From: Liriodendron chinense
Taxonomy: Eukaryota > Streptophyta > Magnoliopsida > Magnoliales > Magnoliaceae
Length of the DNA stretch: 64,000 nucleotides
Assembly (NCBI GenBank): GCA_003013855.2
Contig: ML058484.1
Coordinates: forward strand, 6,063,344-6,127,343
Direction of reading: 5' to 3'
Each line of letters starts with the position of its first letter. Position 1 is the first letter of the stretch. Below the pieces are notes generated by a model. The model was not told where the DNA came from, did no database searches, and saw nothing but the letters and a program-made list of their open reading frames with translations. Positions 1 through 12,564 of the stretch are shown in pieces. The position numbers and the translations under genes were made by a program.

Positions 1-1224
1 TCATGTTCAGCTCGGCTCAGCCTTTGACCTGGATTGAAATGTTCAAGCTAGTTCGAGCCCAATTCAGCTCAATCGAGATTTCGAGCGAGTTCGAGCCAAG
101 TTTGAGCCTGTAAGCCCAGCCCAAAAGTCAGGCTTAAAGTGGTTTAAAATTAGGTCCAAAGGCAGCCCAGAAGGCGTTGACACCCCCACTTAATTTTATA
201 GAGAGTTTCATCTCTCATTTCTTTGTTCACTTCCGATGTGGGATTAAAAATATATATTTTTACTTTTTTATGAGTGAGTTAGCCAAGCCGAGTTGAATCG
301 AGCTTTAATCGAGTTGAGCCGAATTGAGCTTGGATTAGCTCGAGCTCGGCTTGAAAATCATTTCGAGCTTGGAAAAATGGCTCAGCTTGGTTTGAATCTA
401 TCATTTGAATCGAGTTGGTTCAAGCCAAGTCGAGCGAGCTGGCTTGGCTCGTGCTCAGCTCTACCTCCTTTTAGGAGGTGCCGGAGTCAAGTGGCCCACC
501 ATCTGATGAGTCTTTCATTACCTCGATGTGATTTTTATAATTATATTGATATATTTATATATGTATAAAATATAAAAATAATGGATGATCATGTATGGAC
601 ATGGTGCTTGGCTTAGTGGGTAGAGTTGGGTTGACTCGGACGAGTAGACTCAGCTGAGTTGCTACTTAAGTTACTGGGTTTTAGAACTATGCTCATCAAG
701 TGAAATGCTTGTTGAATTTGACCCGTTGGATTTTTCGCCAACAACAATCTTTCTCGTACAAGTTTGACCTGCTTGATCAGAGGGCCATATCATTTTCGAA
801 CCATCATGGTATTTTCGTTGCGTGACCAACCAGATAGTGGTATGGGTGGCTGGATCTCTGACACATGTAATATAAATCTGAATACAAGGGGGGGACCTTT
901 TTTAATCAAGAAGGGTGCAGAACAAGTGTCTGAGATCTGGATCATTATATTTGCATTGGATATTTATTTATTTAATTATTTATTCTTGTTTATTTTTGGT
1001 TTTTGGGCTGCCAGATTTCCATTCGATTTCTTTTCAAATGATTCATGAGATGCATGTGTTTGGAGAAAGATCCCTTCTCTCATCCACAGACAAAGTAATA
1101 TTACAATCTAAAGAAAGCATAAAAAGGCAAATCATAACTAATTTCCTTTTGGTACGATTATGGATTCTTGTCAATCTAATGTACTCGTAGGAAACAACGA
1201 TGAAGCAAATCTCACTACAATGAT

Positions 1225-1226
1225 CA

Positions 1227-1252
<26 letters not shown>
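1225..1252. repeat. (CT)n microsatellite
   Basis: A run of CT dinucleotides. The corresponding place in tandem unit 2 (5507-5543) is instead a run of a CTCACT-type hexamer, so the same microsatellite took two different repeat units after the duplication. Confidence 0.9.
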
Positions 1253-1257
<5 letters not shown>

Positions 1258-1418
1258 ATTACAGAATTTATATTACTTAAAACAAATTATAACTTCCATA
1301 AAATTTCATATGAAACTATGAAATTGTTGGATGGATTGATGGATGAATTAGGGTTTACATATAAAATTGCCAAAGTAATGTTGTATGTGCTATAAAATCA
1401 CGAAAGTAATGTCGTATG

Positions 1419-1904
1419 TATGCTGACGTTATCAAGTCCTATGGGCCCCAACATGACGTATGTGCTATATCCACACGGTCTATCCATTTTAAGAGGTTAT
1501 TTTTTTGGCATGAGCCCAAAAATGAGGCAGATCCAAAGCTTAGGTGGACCATTCTATAAAAAACAATGAGGATTGAATGCCTACCATTAAAAACTTGTTG
1601 GGGGCCACAGAAGTTTTGGATCCAGCTGATATTTGTGTTTTCCCTTCATCCTTGTGAACAAGTTGGATGGAAAATACACATTTAAACTATCGGCATCATT
1701 GTCCCCACTGCATTATGTGTGGGGTGGTCCAGTTGAGCTTTGAATTTGCCTCATTTTTTAATCATTCCCTAAAATGATATTGAAAAAATGGATGGATGGC
1801 ATGGGTATAACATATACATCATTATAGGGCCCACTATTATGTGGTGACGTCAACTCAATACACCACAAGTTGATGATGTGTGGCGCACCATGCAATCAGC
1901 TTCT
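1419..1904. mobile_element. Palindromic MITE, left end truncated
   Basis: It contains the family arms: ATGGGCCCCAACATGACG on the left and the inverted form on the right, ending near ATGCAATCAGCTTCT. It corresponds to the intact copy at 5734-6280 in tandem unit 2, so the insertion predates the tandem duplication. The left terminal inverted repeat is deleted. Confidence 0.8.
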
Positions 1905-2749
1905 GCCTAACACGGTACCAGATGGGGCCAGTTTCCACCATTTTAAATAATGATGTGAAACATTTCATTTTCTGGATTCTATGATACCTGGACCATGATA
2001 AGAAGGGTGATTTGGTGTGAAGATATTTAATGGCTCATGTTCAACTCCAAGATTCAAAGGCAGAATCATCAATGAAGCATATGACTATAAGAGTATGCCC
2101 ATCTAAGGATGCAATTCAAGGGTGGAAACTGTTCATGGTCGGATAAGTGTGGTAGGGGCCACCGCACCCTAACAAAACCCTTGAAACCAAGTTATTGGAA
2201 GCATGGCAAATACACAACCACGCTGATAGAGGAAAATTCTCTACCAAGACGTTTGTGGGACATGGGGTCATCTACTCCATACGTCAGTTGCATCAGTACA
2301 TGTCTTAAAAATCAAGCAAATTTAAAACTCAAGTGGATTACACCACAGGATTCAAAAAATAGCCAACCACTATGGCATTGACCTAGCTAGATGAGACCAT
2401 GACAAGCATAACAGTGTGGTTGCTTGGGCTTGAACTTTTGTTGCTATCAAATGACCTTTAAGCTCCTCACATATTCCACCACTCCATGTTTCCTATGTTT
2501 AAAAAAGAGAGTACAACAGACTTAGTCCAAACTATGGACTGGATTTGTGTGTTATGCAACTTCGTGAGCATTCAAATAACCTCTTGATGATATAAAGTAA
2601 TTGAAATAAAAAAAGCACTTTTTCTGATAGCATGATATTTCAAGGGTGAGAAAAGGAAATTTTATTAAATATTACCTAATTTTTTTGAATTTACATTCTA
2701 ATGCCTTTTCTAAAAATGTTTTCATTAAACTACCTTATTAAGTTAGATA

Positions 2750-2920
2750 TTTTTTTCCTCAGTCAACGCACACCACCCTGTTAGCTTGGCAATGCACCCA
2801 CACAGTTAGTCACACGATGTACCCACCCACCTGTTGGGTTAGTGTGTCTCCTTAGCATTTGAACTTGAGACTTGCTGTTGAAATGCCTAGGCGTCTTCCA
2901 ACTGGGCTAGCAGGCGAGAC
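2750..2920 (-). mobile_element. tRNA-derived SINE
   Basis: Read on the minus strand, the element starts GTCTCGCCTGCTAGC. It has an A-box-like GCTAGCCCAGTTGG and a B-box-like AGTTCAAATGC, and ends in an A-rich tail (T run at 2750-2756 on the plus strand). Relatives lie at 7112-7283 (the tandem copy) and 51370-51547. Confidence 0.7.
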
Positions 2921-3027
2921 AGTCCAGCTGAGTTATCAGACGACCTTGTTACCCTTGAGACAACCCAATGTAGATGAGTCCAGCCAAGTGGTCCCTATAA
3001 ATGGAGAGAGCCCTAACCAATAGATTT

Positions 3028-3345
3028 ATGGGGCCCACCAAGATGTATGTGTTATATCCACCTTGTCCATCCATTGTGCCAGCTCATGTTAGGACTTGAG
3101 GTAAAAAAATCAGGCAGAATAACAACTAAGTTGGCCACACCACAAACAAAGAGCAGAATTGAATGCGCACCATTTGAACTTTCTTGCAGTCCAAAGATTT
3201 TTAGATCATGTTGATGTATCTCTTCCTTTCATCCTAGTGGTAATGACCTTACGAGCAGGTTGTGAACCCTAGTCCTAATGACTTTATGAAAAGGTTAGAT
3301 TGCATATAAACATCAAGGTGGGCCGTGGGAATGTTTTGAATGGAG
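3028..3345. mobile_element. Palindromic MITE, partial
   Basis: Left arm ATGGGGCCCACCAAGATG, then a central part ending ATAAACATCAAGGTGGGCC. The right arm is missing. It matches 7393-7700 in tandem unit 2. Confidence 0.7.
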
Positions 3346-3398
3346 GGTGTCCCCATCCCTAATATTTCTTATAGTGTGGCCCACTACAGTTTCTGATT

Positions 3399-3870
3399 AT
3401 GGGGCCCACTGTGATCTGTCCATCAGTTTCGCCAACTCATGTTACCATGAGTGCCCCAAAACAAAATACATACAAGACTCAAGTGGACCACACCACAGGA
3501 GACTGAAGCCCACCACTGAAACCTTATTGGTGCTATCGCGGTGTTTATATGCCATCTAAACCGTTAATAAGGTTATTACTACCAAGATGAATGGAAAATA
3601 CAAACATCAACCTGATTCAATACTTCTATGGATTGTACACCAGATGATTTGTATATACTCTCTTGGTCGTGGCCAGCTAGACCAAATTAACAGGTTTGAT
3701 AAAAGATACACAAACCTTTGGGTGGCAACCCATTCCCATGGTTCCATGTGGTGTGGTCCATTTAAGTTGTGGACCAGCTGAATTTTTTACCTAAGGGTCT
3801 GACATTAAGGATAAAACCTGATGGACGGAGTGGATTTTACATTTACAATATAGTGGCTCCACAGACTTGA
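3399..3870. mobile_element. Palindromic MITE, diverged copy
   Basis: The left arm begins ATGGGGCCCACTGTGATC and the right half contains CCATGTGGTGTGGTCCA. The right half recurs at 54280-54440. The 3870-4260 interval that follows shows nothing recognisable. Confidence 0.6.
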
Positions 3871-4262
3871 GTGTTTTGCAAAAACCTAATTTGGTCCAGA
3901 TCCAACTCAGAAGACCAATGTTCTGGATTGGATACATGCTCACTTGGTTGGAGTGGGCCGGCAGAACTTAGCGATCTAAGCCCAAGCTCACTAAAAGTGG
4001 GCTAGACCCAAAATCTAGCCTGACCCAGTGATAGATGATCTGGATTTGGCGCAATGTATGGAAGCACATAATTCTCTTTGTGAGTAGAAGATCACAATAC
4101 AAAACCAATGGCCCAGATGGATTCAAGGCACAATCACCATAGGAGTGACCCAGATGTACAATACCAATTACATTGTACCTACGGTCAAGATCTATAGATC
4201 TCACAGCAAGCTTCTTGCAAGTGAATCTGATCACATTCAAATCAGGAAGTGGGCCCCCTTAC

Positions 4263-4822
4263 TAGAGGTGAACACGAGCCGAGCTGAGCCCTGTTCGAAC
4301 TAGGCTCGCTCAATGTCCACCCTAGCTCGTGTTCAGATCGGCTCAGCCTTCGAACTGGATTGAAATGTTCAAGCTAGCTCGACCTAGATTTTGAGCAAGT
4401 TCGAGCCCAATTCAAGCTGAGTTTGAGCCTTGTAGGCCCAGCCCAAGAGTCAAGCTTAAAGCTGTTTAAAATTAGCTCCAAAGACAGCCCAAAAGGTAGC
4501 CCAAAGCCCATTGGCACCCCCACTTAATTTTATAAAGAGTTTCATCTCTCATTTCTCTGTTCACTTCTGATGTGGGACTAATATATATATATTTTTAGCT
4601 TTTTACAAGTGAATCAGCCAAGCTGAGCTGAATCAAGCTTTAATCTAGCTGAACTTCAAGCCGAGCTGAATTGAGCTTGGGTTAGCTCGAGCTCAGCTTG
4701 AAAATCATTTCGAGCTTGGAGAAATGGCTTGGCTTGGTTCAAATATATCCTTCGAATTGAGCTGGTTCGATCCAAGTCAAGCGAGCTAATGTGGCTTGGC
4801 TTGTGCTCAACTTTACCTCTTA
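4263..4822. mobile_element. hAT-like non-autonomous element (probable)
   Basis: The ends are inverted: it begins TAGAGGTGAACACGAGCC and finishes with GGCTTGTGCTCAAC followed by ACCTCT. The interior is rich in GAGCTCGAGC-type words on both strands, as in the better-proved hAT elements at 9576 and 38887. I could not find a convincing 8-base target duplication. A related copy fills 1-470 and is cut by the window edge. Confidence 0.5.
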
Positions 4823-5506
4823 CATTGAACTTTTAGGAGGTGCTGGAGTCAAGTGGCCCACCATCTGATGAGTCTTTCATTACCTCGGCCTAATTTTTAT
4901 AATTAAATTGATATATTTATATATGTATAAAATATAAAAATAATGGATGATCATGTATGGACATGGTGCTTGGCTTAGTGGGTAGAGTTGGGTTGACTCA
5001 GACGAGTAGACTCAGCTGAGTTGCGACTTAAGTTACCGGGTTTTAGAACTATGCTCATCAAGTGAGATGCTTGTTGAATTTGAACCGTTGGATTTTTCGC
5101 CAACAACAATCTTTCTCGTACAAGTTTGACCTGCTTGATCAGAGGACCATATCATTTTCGAACCATCATGGTATTTTCGTTGCGTGACCAACCAGATAGT
5201 GGTAGAACAAGTGTCTGAGATCTGGATCATTATATTTGCATTGGATATTTATTTATTTATTTATTCTTATTTGTTTTTTGTTTTTGGGCTGCTAGATTTC
5301 CATTCGATTTCTTTTCAAATGATTCATGAGATGCATGTGTTAGGAGAAAGATCCCTTCTCATCCACAGACAAAGTATTATTATAATCTAAAGAAAGCATA
5401 AAAAGGCAAACCATAACTAATTTCCTTTTGGTACGATTGTGGATTCTTGTCAATCTAATGTACTTGTAGGAAAGAACGAAGAAGCAAATCTCGGTACAAT
5501 GATGAC

Positions 5507-5507
5507 T

Positions 5508-5543
<36 letters not shown>
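5507..5543. repeat. (CTCACT)n microsatellite
   Basis: Repeated CACTCT units at the position homologous to the (CT)n run at 1225-1252. Confidence 0.9.
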
Positions 5544-5733
5544 TGTCAGAATATATATTACTTAAAAACAAACAATAACTTATATAAAATTTCATGTGAA
5601 ACTATGAAATTATTGGATGTATAGATGAATTAGGGTTTACATATAAAATCGCAAAAGTAATGTCTGGATTAGTAGTACACCTCCCATGATTTAGGCTCCA
5701 CATATTTTTGTTATACCATGGGCCCCCAAACGC

Positions 5734-6280
5734 AGAAGCGGATTGCCTGGTGTGCTACACACAACCGGCCTCGGTGGTGTGCTACACACCACCGGTGTGC
5801 TGACGTTACCAAGTCCTATGGGCCCCAACATGACATATGTGCTATATCCACATGGTCTATCCATTTTAAGAGGTTATTTTTTGGCATGAGCCCAAAAATG
5901 AGGCAGATCCAAAGCTCAAGTGGACCACTTCATAGAAAGCAGTGGCGATTGAATGCCTACCATTAAAAACTTGTTGGGGGCCACGGAAGTTTTGGATCCA
6001 GCTGATATTTGTGCTTTCCCTTCATCCTTGTGAACAAGTTGGATGGAAAATACGCATTTAAACTATTGGCGTCATTGTCCCCACTGCATTCTGTGCGGGG
6101 TGGTCCGGTTGAGCTTTGAATTTGCCTCATTTTTTAATCATTCCCTCAAATGATCTCGAAAAAATAGATGGATGGTATCGGTATAACATATACATCATTA
6201 TAAGGCCCACTATTATGTGGTGACGTCAAGTCAACACACCATAAGTTGATGATGTGCAGCGCACCATGCAATCCACTTCC
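5734..6280. mobile_element. Palindromic MULE-type MITE with target duplication
   Basis: Terminal inverted repeats AGAAGCGGATTGC and GCAATCCACTTCC enclose the long palindromic arms. Flanking 9-mers are CCCAAACGC on the left (5725-5733) and CCCTAACGC on the right (6281-6289), matching at 8 of 9 positions. Nine-base target duplications are typical of Mutator-like elements. No transposase frame is present. Confidence 0.85.
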
Positions 6281-7111
6281 CCCTAACGCGGTACCAGATG
6301 GGGCCAGTTTCCACCATTTGAAATAATGATGTGAATCATTTCATTTTCTGGATTCTATGATACCTGGATCATGATAAGAAGGGTGATTTGGTGTGAAGAT
6401 ATTTAATGGCTCATGTTCAACTCCAAGATTTAAAGGCAGAATCATCAATGAAGCATATGACTATAAGAGTATGCCCATCTATGGATGCAATTCAAGGGTG
6501 GAAACTGTTCATGGTTGGATAAGGGTGGTAGGGGTCACGGCACCCTAACAAAACCCTTAAAACCAAGCTATTGGAAGCATGGCAAATACACAACCACACT
6601 AATAGAGGTAAATTCTCTACCAAGACGTTTGTGGGACATATACTCCATACATCATCAGTACATGTCTTAAAAATCAGGCAGATTTAAAACTCAAGTGGCT
6701 CACACCACAGGATTCAAAAAATAGCCAACTACTATGGCATTGACCTAGCTAGACAAGACCATGACAAGCATAACATCGTGTGGTTGCCTGGGCATAAACT
6801 TTTGTTGCTATCAAATGGACCTCTAAGCTCCTCACATATTCCACCACTCCATGTTTCTTATGTTAACAAAGAGAGTACAACAGACCTAGTCCAAACTATG
6901 GACTGGATTTGTGTGGTATGCAACTTTGTGTGCATTCAAATAGCCTCTTGATGATATAAAGTAATTGAAATAAAAAAGCACTTTTTCTGATAGCATGATA
7001 CTTTGGGGTGAGAAAAGGAAATTTTATTAAATATGACCTAATTTTTTGGAATTTATATTCTAATGCATTTTCTAAAAAATGTTTTCATTAAACTACCTTA
7101 TTAAGTTAGAT

Positions 7112-7283
7112 ATTTTTTTACTCAGTCAACCCACACCACCCTGTTAGCTTGGCAACGCACCCACACGGTTAGTCACACGATGTACCCACCCACTTGTGGG
7201 GTTAGTGTGTCTCCTTAGCATTTGAACTTGGGACTTGCTGTTGAAACGCCTAGGTGCCTTCCAACTGGGCTAGCAGGCCAGAC
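7112..7283 (-). mobile_element. tRNA-derived SINE (tandem copy)
   Basis: Copy of the SINE at 2750-2920 carried by the tandem duplication, with the same A-box and B-box-like words on the minus strand. Confidence 0.7.
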
Positions 7284-7392
7284 AGTCCAGCTGGGTTATC
7301 AGACGAACTTGTTACCCTTGAGACAACCCAATGTAGATGAGTCCAGCCAAGTAGTCCCTATAAATGGAGAGAGCCCTAACCAATAGATATAT

Positions 7393-8012
7393 GGGGCCCA
7401 CCAAGATGTATGTGTTATATCCACCTTGTCCATCCATTGTGCCAGCTCATGTTAGGACTTGAGGTAAAAAAATCAGGCAGAATAACAACTAAGTGGGACA
7501 CCACAAACAATGAGCAGAATTGAATGCGCACCATATGAACTTTCTTGCAGTCGAAAGAATTTTGGATCATGTTGATGTATCTCTTCCTTTCATCCTAGTG
7601 GTAATGACCTTATGAGCAGGTTGTGAGCCCTAGTCCTGATGACTTTATGAAAAGGTTAGATTGCATATAAACATCAGGGTGGGCCTTTAGAATGTTTTGC
7701 ATATCCAAATCACAAGATATGCATAATGTTGGGGACCCTATCGTTAAATGGGCTGGAAAAACGGATGGACGGCGTGGATATACAGAAAAAATGGTTGAAC
7801 GGTGTGTATAAAATCCATATATCACTGAGGAAGGCGGGGGCAGGAACGCAATCCGCTTCCGCCAGCCAAGGGCAGTACCCACTGTTTCAAATGGTGTGGT
7901 CCACCTGAGATTTGGATCTTCTTAAGGTTTTGGATCGAGCCCTAAAATGAAATGTAAAAACAGACAGACGGCGTGGATATACAACAAACACATCAAGGTG
8001 GGCCCCACACGG
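7393..8012. mobile_element. Composite of two palindromic MITE halves
   Basis: A left half (7393-7700, shared with tandem unit 1) is joined to right-hand family sequence ending ATCAAGGTGGGCCCCACACGG. A GCAATCCGCTTCCGCC terminus lies at about 7848, so at least two insertions or a recombination product are present. The part after 7880 has a counterpart at 55810-55950. Confidence 0.65.
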
Positions 8013-8830
8013 TTAGTGGGCGGGTAACAACTAATCCGCTTCCCATCAATCTTAGGAATCAGCCATCAAGCCCATGCTTCACCACAATGGGAAAATGTGT
8101 TAATCTGTGTGGGCCGACAGCGGCCCATCTTCCCATTGATCTGAACCCTCCATTAGAACCGCAACTCTTGGATAGGCATTGCATAATACTCAGGTAGAAT
8201 CAACGTTCACATCTCATCAGCACACGATGCCTATTAATTGAGTGGTTTGTTTCCATTTTCTATTGAAATTGTGCTGACCGTCAAGTGACCGATACTTTTT
8301 GTATGGTTCAGATCATCCAATCCATCTGGGTTTTTGCCAACGGCCTATCCAAGAGGTAATCATCCTAATGGACGGCTCTGATCAAACAAAAGATGAAGGT
8401 TAACAAAACCTTTATAAAAAAAAAAAAGAAATTCATAAATTTAAAAAACTAAAAAGGCAATTTACAGTGTCTTTATTTCGAGCAGCAAATAAGCCAAACT
8501 ATTAAAAAGGCAGAAGCTAATATTTACACCCACCCATTTGATAGATACACCCTTCTGTAAGAGCGTATCTTTCAAAAAATGGGTTGGTCTAAATATCAAT
8601 CTCCCAATCCAACTAAAAAAGGAATTATATGATACTCACGCCGAGGCTTTGCACATTGTAGTCAGGTTTACAGGTGGGGCCCACGATCCACTGATCCAGA
8701 CCGTTGTTCTTTTGGGATCCAACGTGGATGGACCATGCCTTGAAAACATTCCCCATCGAACAATCCTAACCATTCAAAACCAGACTATAGCATGCAAATC
8801 CTCGGTCGAGGATCACAAATATATAACTGC

Positions 8831-9217
8831 TCAGAAAGCAATGCCACCTCCACCACCGCCCACCAGCTGTCCTTGTACCATCAAAGACTTGTAGATCTCC
8901 ACCACCACCTTCTCGTCGTACTCCTTCAGCGCGGGTCTACCGAAACCCGTGGACCTCCCACCACCGTAAGGGAGCCTGACGCGGAAGACGCTAGAGTGCG
9001 CGAACCTCAGCATCATCTTAACGTACGCATCCCTGAGCCGGATGAGGAGCTTCTTGGGCGAGCCGAACCGGCATATCCTGAGCCGCGGCGAGATCTTTAC
9101 GCGCCAGGAACGCCTCCTCTGGTTCCTGGACCCGGTCGAGAACTGGAACCGGTTCCGGCGCCGAGCGGAACCGTCGAGCCGCTCGTACTGTCCTCGCTTC
9201 CAGTAACCTTTTTCCAT
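8831..9217 (-). CDS. Small basic plant protein of unknown function, copy 1
   Basis: A single-exon frame of 128 residues with no signal peptide or membrane segment. The N-terminus is MEKGYWKRGQYERLDG. A strongly basic block follows at residues 19-48 (RRRN, then QRRRSWRVKISPRLR), then SPKKLLIRLRDAYVKMM (about 53-69), a GFGRPALKEYDEKVVV segment (about 91-106), and a Gly-rich tail. I recognise the overall pattern as a plant-specific small basic protein family but know no proven function or symbol. The start was chosen because the paralogue at 56786-57172 aligns from the same Met, while sequence further upstream is not in a shared frame. The two proteins differ at about 16 of 128 residues and both frames are open, which argues that they are real genes. 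The flanking DNA is repeat-rich. Confidence 0.8.
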   Translation of the reverse strand: MEKGYWKRGQYERLDGSARRRNRFQFSTGSRNQRRRSWRVKISPRLRICRFGSPKKLLIRLRDAYVKMMLRFAHSSVFRVRLPYGGGRSTGFGRPALKEYDEKVVVEIYKSLMVQGQLVGGGGGGIAF

Positions 9218-9575
9218 TTTCTTTTTCCACTTTTGCCCTTGCGAGAGAAGAAAGACAGAGACAGACGGATGGGGGTGGTGATTTCATTTATGAAGCCGAT
9301 TCTGATGCATCGCGACGAACCGGATTTGGTACGTTTCTACTCACCTAGCTGGATTGAAAATGAGCCGGACAGGACAGGAGAGGACTATCCAGCTGCTCGG
9401 ATTTGGATTTGTACAAGTGGGACACTTTGTTTAGTTATCTATGCCGTTGGCCTGATGCGATGCACCGTTGATGGGCCGTGAACCAAAATTCTTCGATATT
9501 GGTAGATCCTATTCCTAATCTTGATACTCTTTGGATGGAAGATTGAACGTCATTTGATGAATGATGAGTTCTTAC

Positions 9576-10476
9576 TAGAGGTGGGCAACGATTCAATCCG
9601 AGTTGATCATGGAACAGAATGGACCGTTCAACTGCTTGAGTGGGTGTGCTCAAACAATGTTCGAGCTAACATTCAAACACATGGGCTCTGTTCAAATTCA
9701 ATTTGGTCTGCCAATCATGTTTGAATGTATAGATTTGGTATGATTTTAACGAGTTCGAACAATTTATCTTGAAAATATTATTTTACCAAATAGTAAATAC
9801 TGACTTATTCACATATTACATATCACAAATGACTAATCACAAAGTTCAAAATTTTTAACAAACTAAATAAAAAACCATAACATAGTTAATATTTTCCATT
9901 GTTTTATATGGTGTGGTTCACTTGAGTCTTTGATCCACTTCATTTTTTTTAATAATGCCATAGGTGATCTTTAAAATATGAACAACCAACTCAAATAATC
10001 TAATATATTACTATGGGCCTCATTGAGCACTAACAAGACTGTACGTCTCTAAAAAGGTCCTAGTTGGGGTAGACTCTGAGTACCCAATTTACAAACATTA
10101 GTTGGCTAGTAACGCGAACACAAGCCAACAAGTTAGTGTTAAAGTTCTGTGAGTCTCACTATGATGTATTTGTTTTATCCACTTTGCCTATCCAACTGTG
10201 CAACTCATTTTGATGCATTAAACAAAAAAACAAGACAATTACAAAGCCCAAGTGAACCACACCACAAGAAACAATGAGGAGAATGTCCACCATTGAAACC
10301 TTCTTAGGGCCTGCATCATTTTCATTTGTGATCCAAATCTCTCTCTCTCTATACGCGTTCGAGTTTGAGTCCAGTCAAACAGGTGCTGTGATTGAAACTC
10401 ACTTGAACCTTTATTTTTTTTACCGAGTCAATTTGAGTAAATCTGAGTTATCGAACTCAGTTCATGTCCCGCTCTA
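9576..10476. mobile_element. hAT-type non-autonomous transposon
   Basis: The ends are TAGAGGTGGGCA and the inverted TGTCCCGCTCTA. They are flanked by a perfect 8-base duplication, GTTCTTAC, at 9568-9575 and 10477-10484. The paralogous block has an empty site near 57533-57545 (ATTCTTAGACGTCC), so this is an insertion. There is no transposase frame. A half copy of the palindromic MITE family (10150-10330, TCTCACTATGATGTATTTG) lies inside it. Confidence 0.9.
10150..10335. mobile_element. Palindromic MITE half, inside the hAT element
   Basis: Left-arm words ATGATGTATTTGTTTTATCC and AAGCCCAAGTGAACCACACC are present. The right arm is absent. Confidence 0.6.
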
Positions 10477-11440
10477 GTTCTTACACGTCCACAGTGGGAC
10501 CGAACTGATCAATGGTCTAGGTTGCTTAATCATAGGCCCCACGTGTAGGCTTTGAGCTGGCTCCTGGGTTTAGCCTGAGGCCCAGAAGCCTTAGAGTGGG
10601 GCCCATTGCATACATTTTCTGTGGAATATGCAGCGAAAATCTTGCTGATGGAAAAATCTTGACCGTTAAAAATTTGTGCGGACGTCCCGGTTGTCGCATT
10701 GAATAAAATCTAATGGGCTTAAAACCCAGTAACTGAGCCCAGCAGGCTCTCATTGGGCTTAGGTGGATCTGGCACGTCTTTACTCCTATCCGACGTCTTT
10801 CTAGCTGGTGGGCCCCATCATGGACGGTTCGTATGATAACCACACTCACATGTGCCATTGTACGGACAAAACAGAAAAGTCCATTAATCCGATCTAGGAT
10901 CGTCTAATGATGCACTTTTTCCTCGAAGTCTCTCATCTAGGGAGGGGGCCAACTGATGAACGGTTCAGATTCACAGATCCAACAGCCAAGTACGTGGTGG
11001 CTAGTAGCGATGAACCAGCACCAGTTCATCTAGATGAACTAAGAGCCTCTTTTCAGCATTTAGTGAACCTGTCACCTACTTACATCTTTCTGAGCCTCAA
11101 CACGTGCCGCGTTGGCCCACCATTTGCATCCGCCCATGCAGATGTGCCGGGCGCAAACACGTTAGAGAATCTGATGAACGGTCCAGATCATCATTTGCCT
11201 TCCACGTCAGCAGTTTTCGTGGCTTTCGTCTTTTGACTTGATCAGCTGCAAGCATACGTTATATTCGGTCTTCAGGAAAAAGGTGATGATGTGTGCGGTG
11301 GTGATTGTTTCTAGGAATTGGATGTCCAAATGGGTGACCACGTCACCACCTGCTATTGGCCCACCCAGTCATTCGTCCATATCTTGTTACCGAATTGAAA
11401 GGGATATGGTACGTTAGTGCCGGTAGATTTATAGCGTTGA

Positions 11441-11733
11441 GCGGATTAGGTGAGACCTGGGTAACAGCTTGGTGGGTGGGCCCTGACCGTGGGGCTCACC
11501 TTGATGTATGTGTTGTATATCCACGCCGTCCATCAGTTTTTCCAGCTCATTTTAGTGCATGGTTCCAAAACTGAAGTAAATCCAAATCTCAAGGGACCCA
11601 CACCGTAGGGATTGAATTCCCACCGTTAAAAAATGGTAGATGGCGTAGATATAAAACACATACATCAAGGTGAGCCCCACGGTTAGGGCCTCACCCACTA
11701 AGCTAGCTGTTACCTGGGCTTCACCTAATCTGC
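11441..11733. mobile_element. Short palindromic MITE (centre-deleted form)
   Basis: Terminal repeats GCGGATTAGGTGA and TCACCTAATCTGC. The flanks TAGCGTTGA (11432-11440) and TACCGTTGG (11734-11742) agree at 7 of 9 bases. The two arms meet almost directly, with the usual central segment missing. The orthologous insertion in the second block is at 58714-59002. Confidence 0.85.
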
Positions 11734-12119
11734 TACCGTTGGCAATCGGTTCTCGCATTGATAGGGTAATCGATACCTTCCATCTAGATGGTCCATCGCG
11801 GATTTTCAGACCATTAGAGCCATCATTTTTCTTGGTTTTCCATCAGTGAATATCAACCGTTAAGCACCTTTTGTTTTCTACGGGTCCGCTGATCCGATGG
11901 ATAGGATCAATAGATCAATTATTTTCAACCATTTGTCATTCAAAATAGGGGAAACTAGATGGACGGTCCCAAATGATGAAGTCACATGCCACGTGTACAG
12001 CTTAGAGATGGCTCTACCGATATTCCGGTTCTCCCGGTTCTACCGTATGATCTGCCGAAACGAAACCGTTGCCGTATCACTCGACCCGCTGTACAGAATC
12101 AGTCCAGTCCAGTCCAGGC

Positions 12120-12260
12120 AGTGGCTTTGTGGAGCCCACCGTGATGTACGGGTTTCATCCACACCGTTCAGACAATTTTACAGATCATTTTAGGATATTT
12201 ACCCAAAAATGAGGCATATCCAAAGCTCAAGTGGACCACAGAACTTCTTGGGGCCAAGTC
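12120..12260. mobile_element. Palindromic MITE, left-arm fragment
   Basis: It begins GGCTTTGTGGAGCCCACC and runs to CAAGTGGACCACAGAAC, where homology stops. The same fragment, with the same break, is at 16028-16155, so the deletion predates the local duplication. Confidence 0.65.
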
Positions 12261-12564
12261 ATCCGTCTAGCGGGATGATGAACATAGGTTCGTCCCAAAA
12301 TAACATACGCATGAAATAGGAATAATCGGATCCTATCCGTCCATGTAGTGATCACATCTATCAGTGAGCCTTGATTGAAACATGCACCACTAAAACGTTG
12401 CAATCCGTCATTTAGCTCTATCGAATTCGTTTTAGTTTTAATGTTTATTTAAAGTCAGCCCCCAAAATTGATGAATCTAGTTTTATGTAATTTTCAAATT
12501 TAAGCCATCCATTAATAGGCCCACTAGATGGACGGTATAGATCCACCGTCACACCTTCCAAGTG

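Larger units (their letters stand above)
1..3340. repeat. Tandem duplication, unit 1
   Basis: This block matches 4328-7700 in the same order and orientation: a hAT-like end, a (CT)n tract, a palindromic MITE, the stretch starting ATGCAATTCAAGGGTGG, a SINE and a MITE half. The two units differ by scattered substitutions and small indels, so the duplication is not recent. No reading frame in it looks like a gene; the short open frames at 293-568, 764-1190 and 2109-2381 are not supported by any recognisable domain. Unit 1 has lost about 150 bases just left of its MITE that unit 2 retains. Confidence 0.85.
4328..7700. repeat. Tandem duplication, unit 2
   Basis: Second copy of the 1-3340 block, offset by about 4.33-4.38 kb. 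It keeps the complete left end of the palindromic MITE, which unit 1 has lost. Homology stops near 7700, where a different MITE half begins. The interval 3340-4327 separates the units and is not duplicated. Confidence 0.85.

Noticed and set aside
4255..4830. An 8-base hAT target duplication around the element at 4263
   Set aside because: The flanking 8-mers CCCCTTAC and CATTGAAC do not match, so only the inverted ends support the call.
8792..9481. A 229-residue plus-strand open frame overlapping the small basic protein gene
   Set aside because: It is antisense to the minus-strand gene. The paralogous locus (56747-57250) differs in length and frame at its end, whereas the minus-strand protein is conserved with exactly 128 residues in both.
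12120..12260. Possible independent MITE insertion with its own target duplication
   Set aside because: The fragment has the same break in both local copies and no right arm, so no duplication can be claimed.
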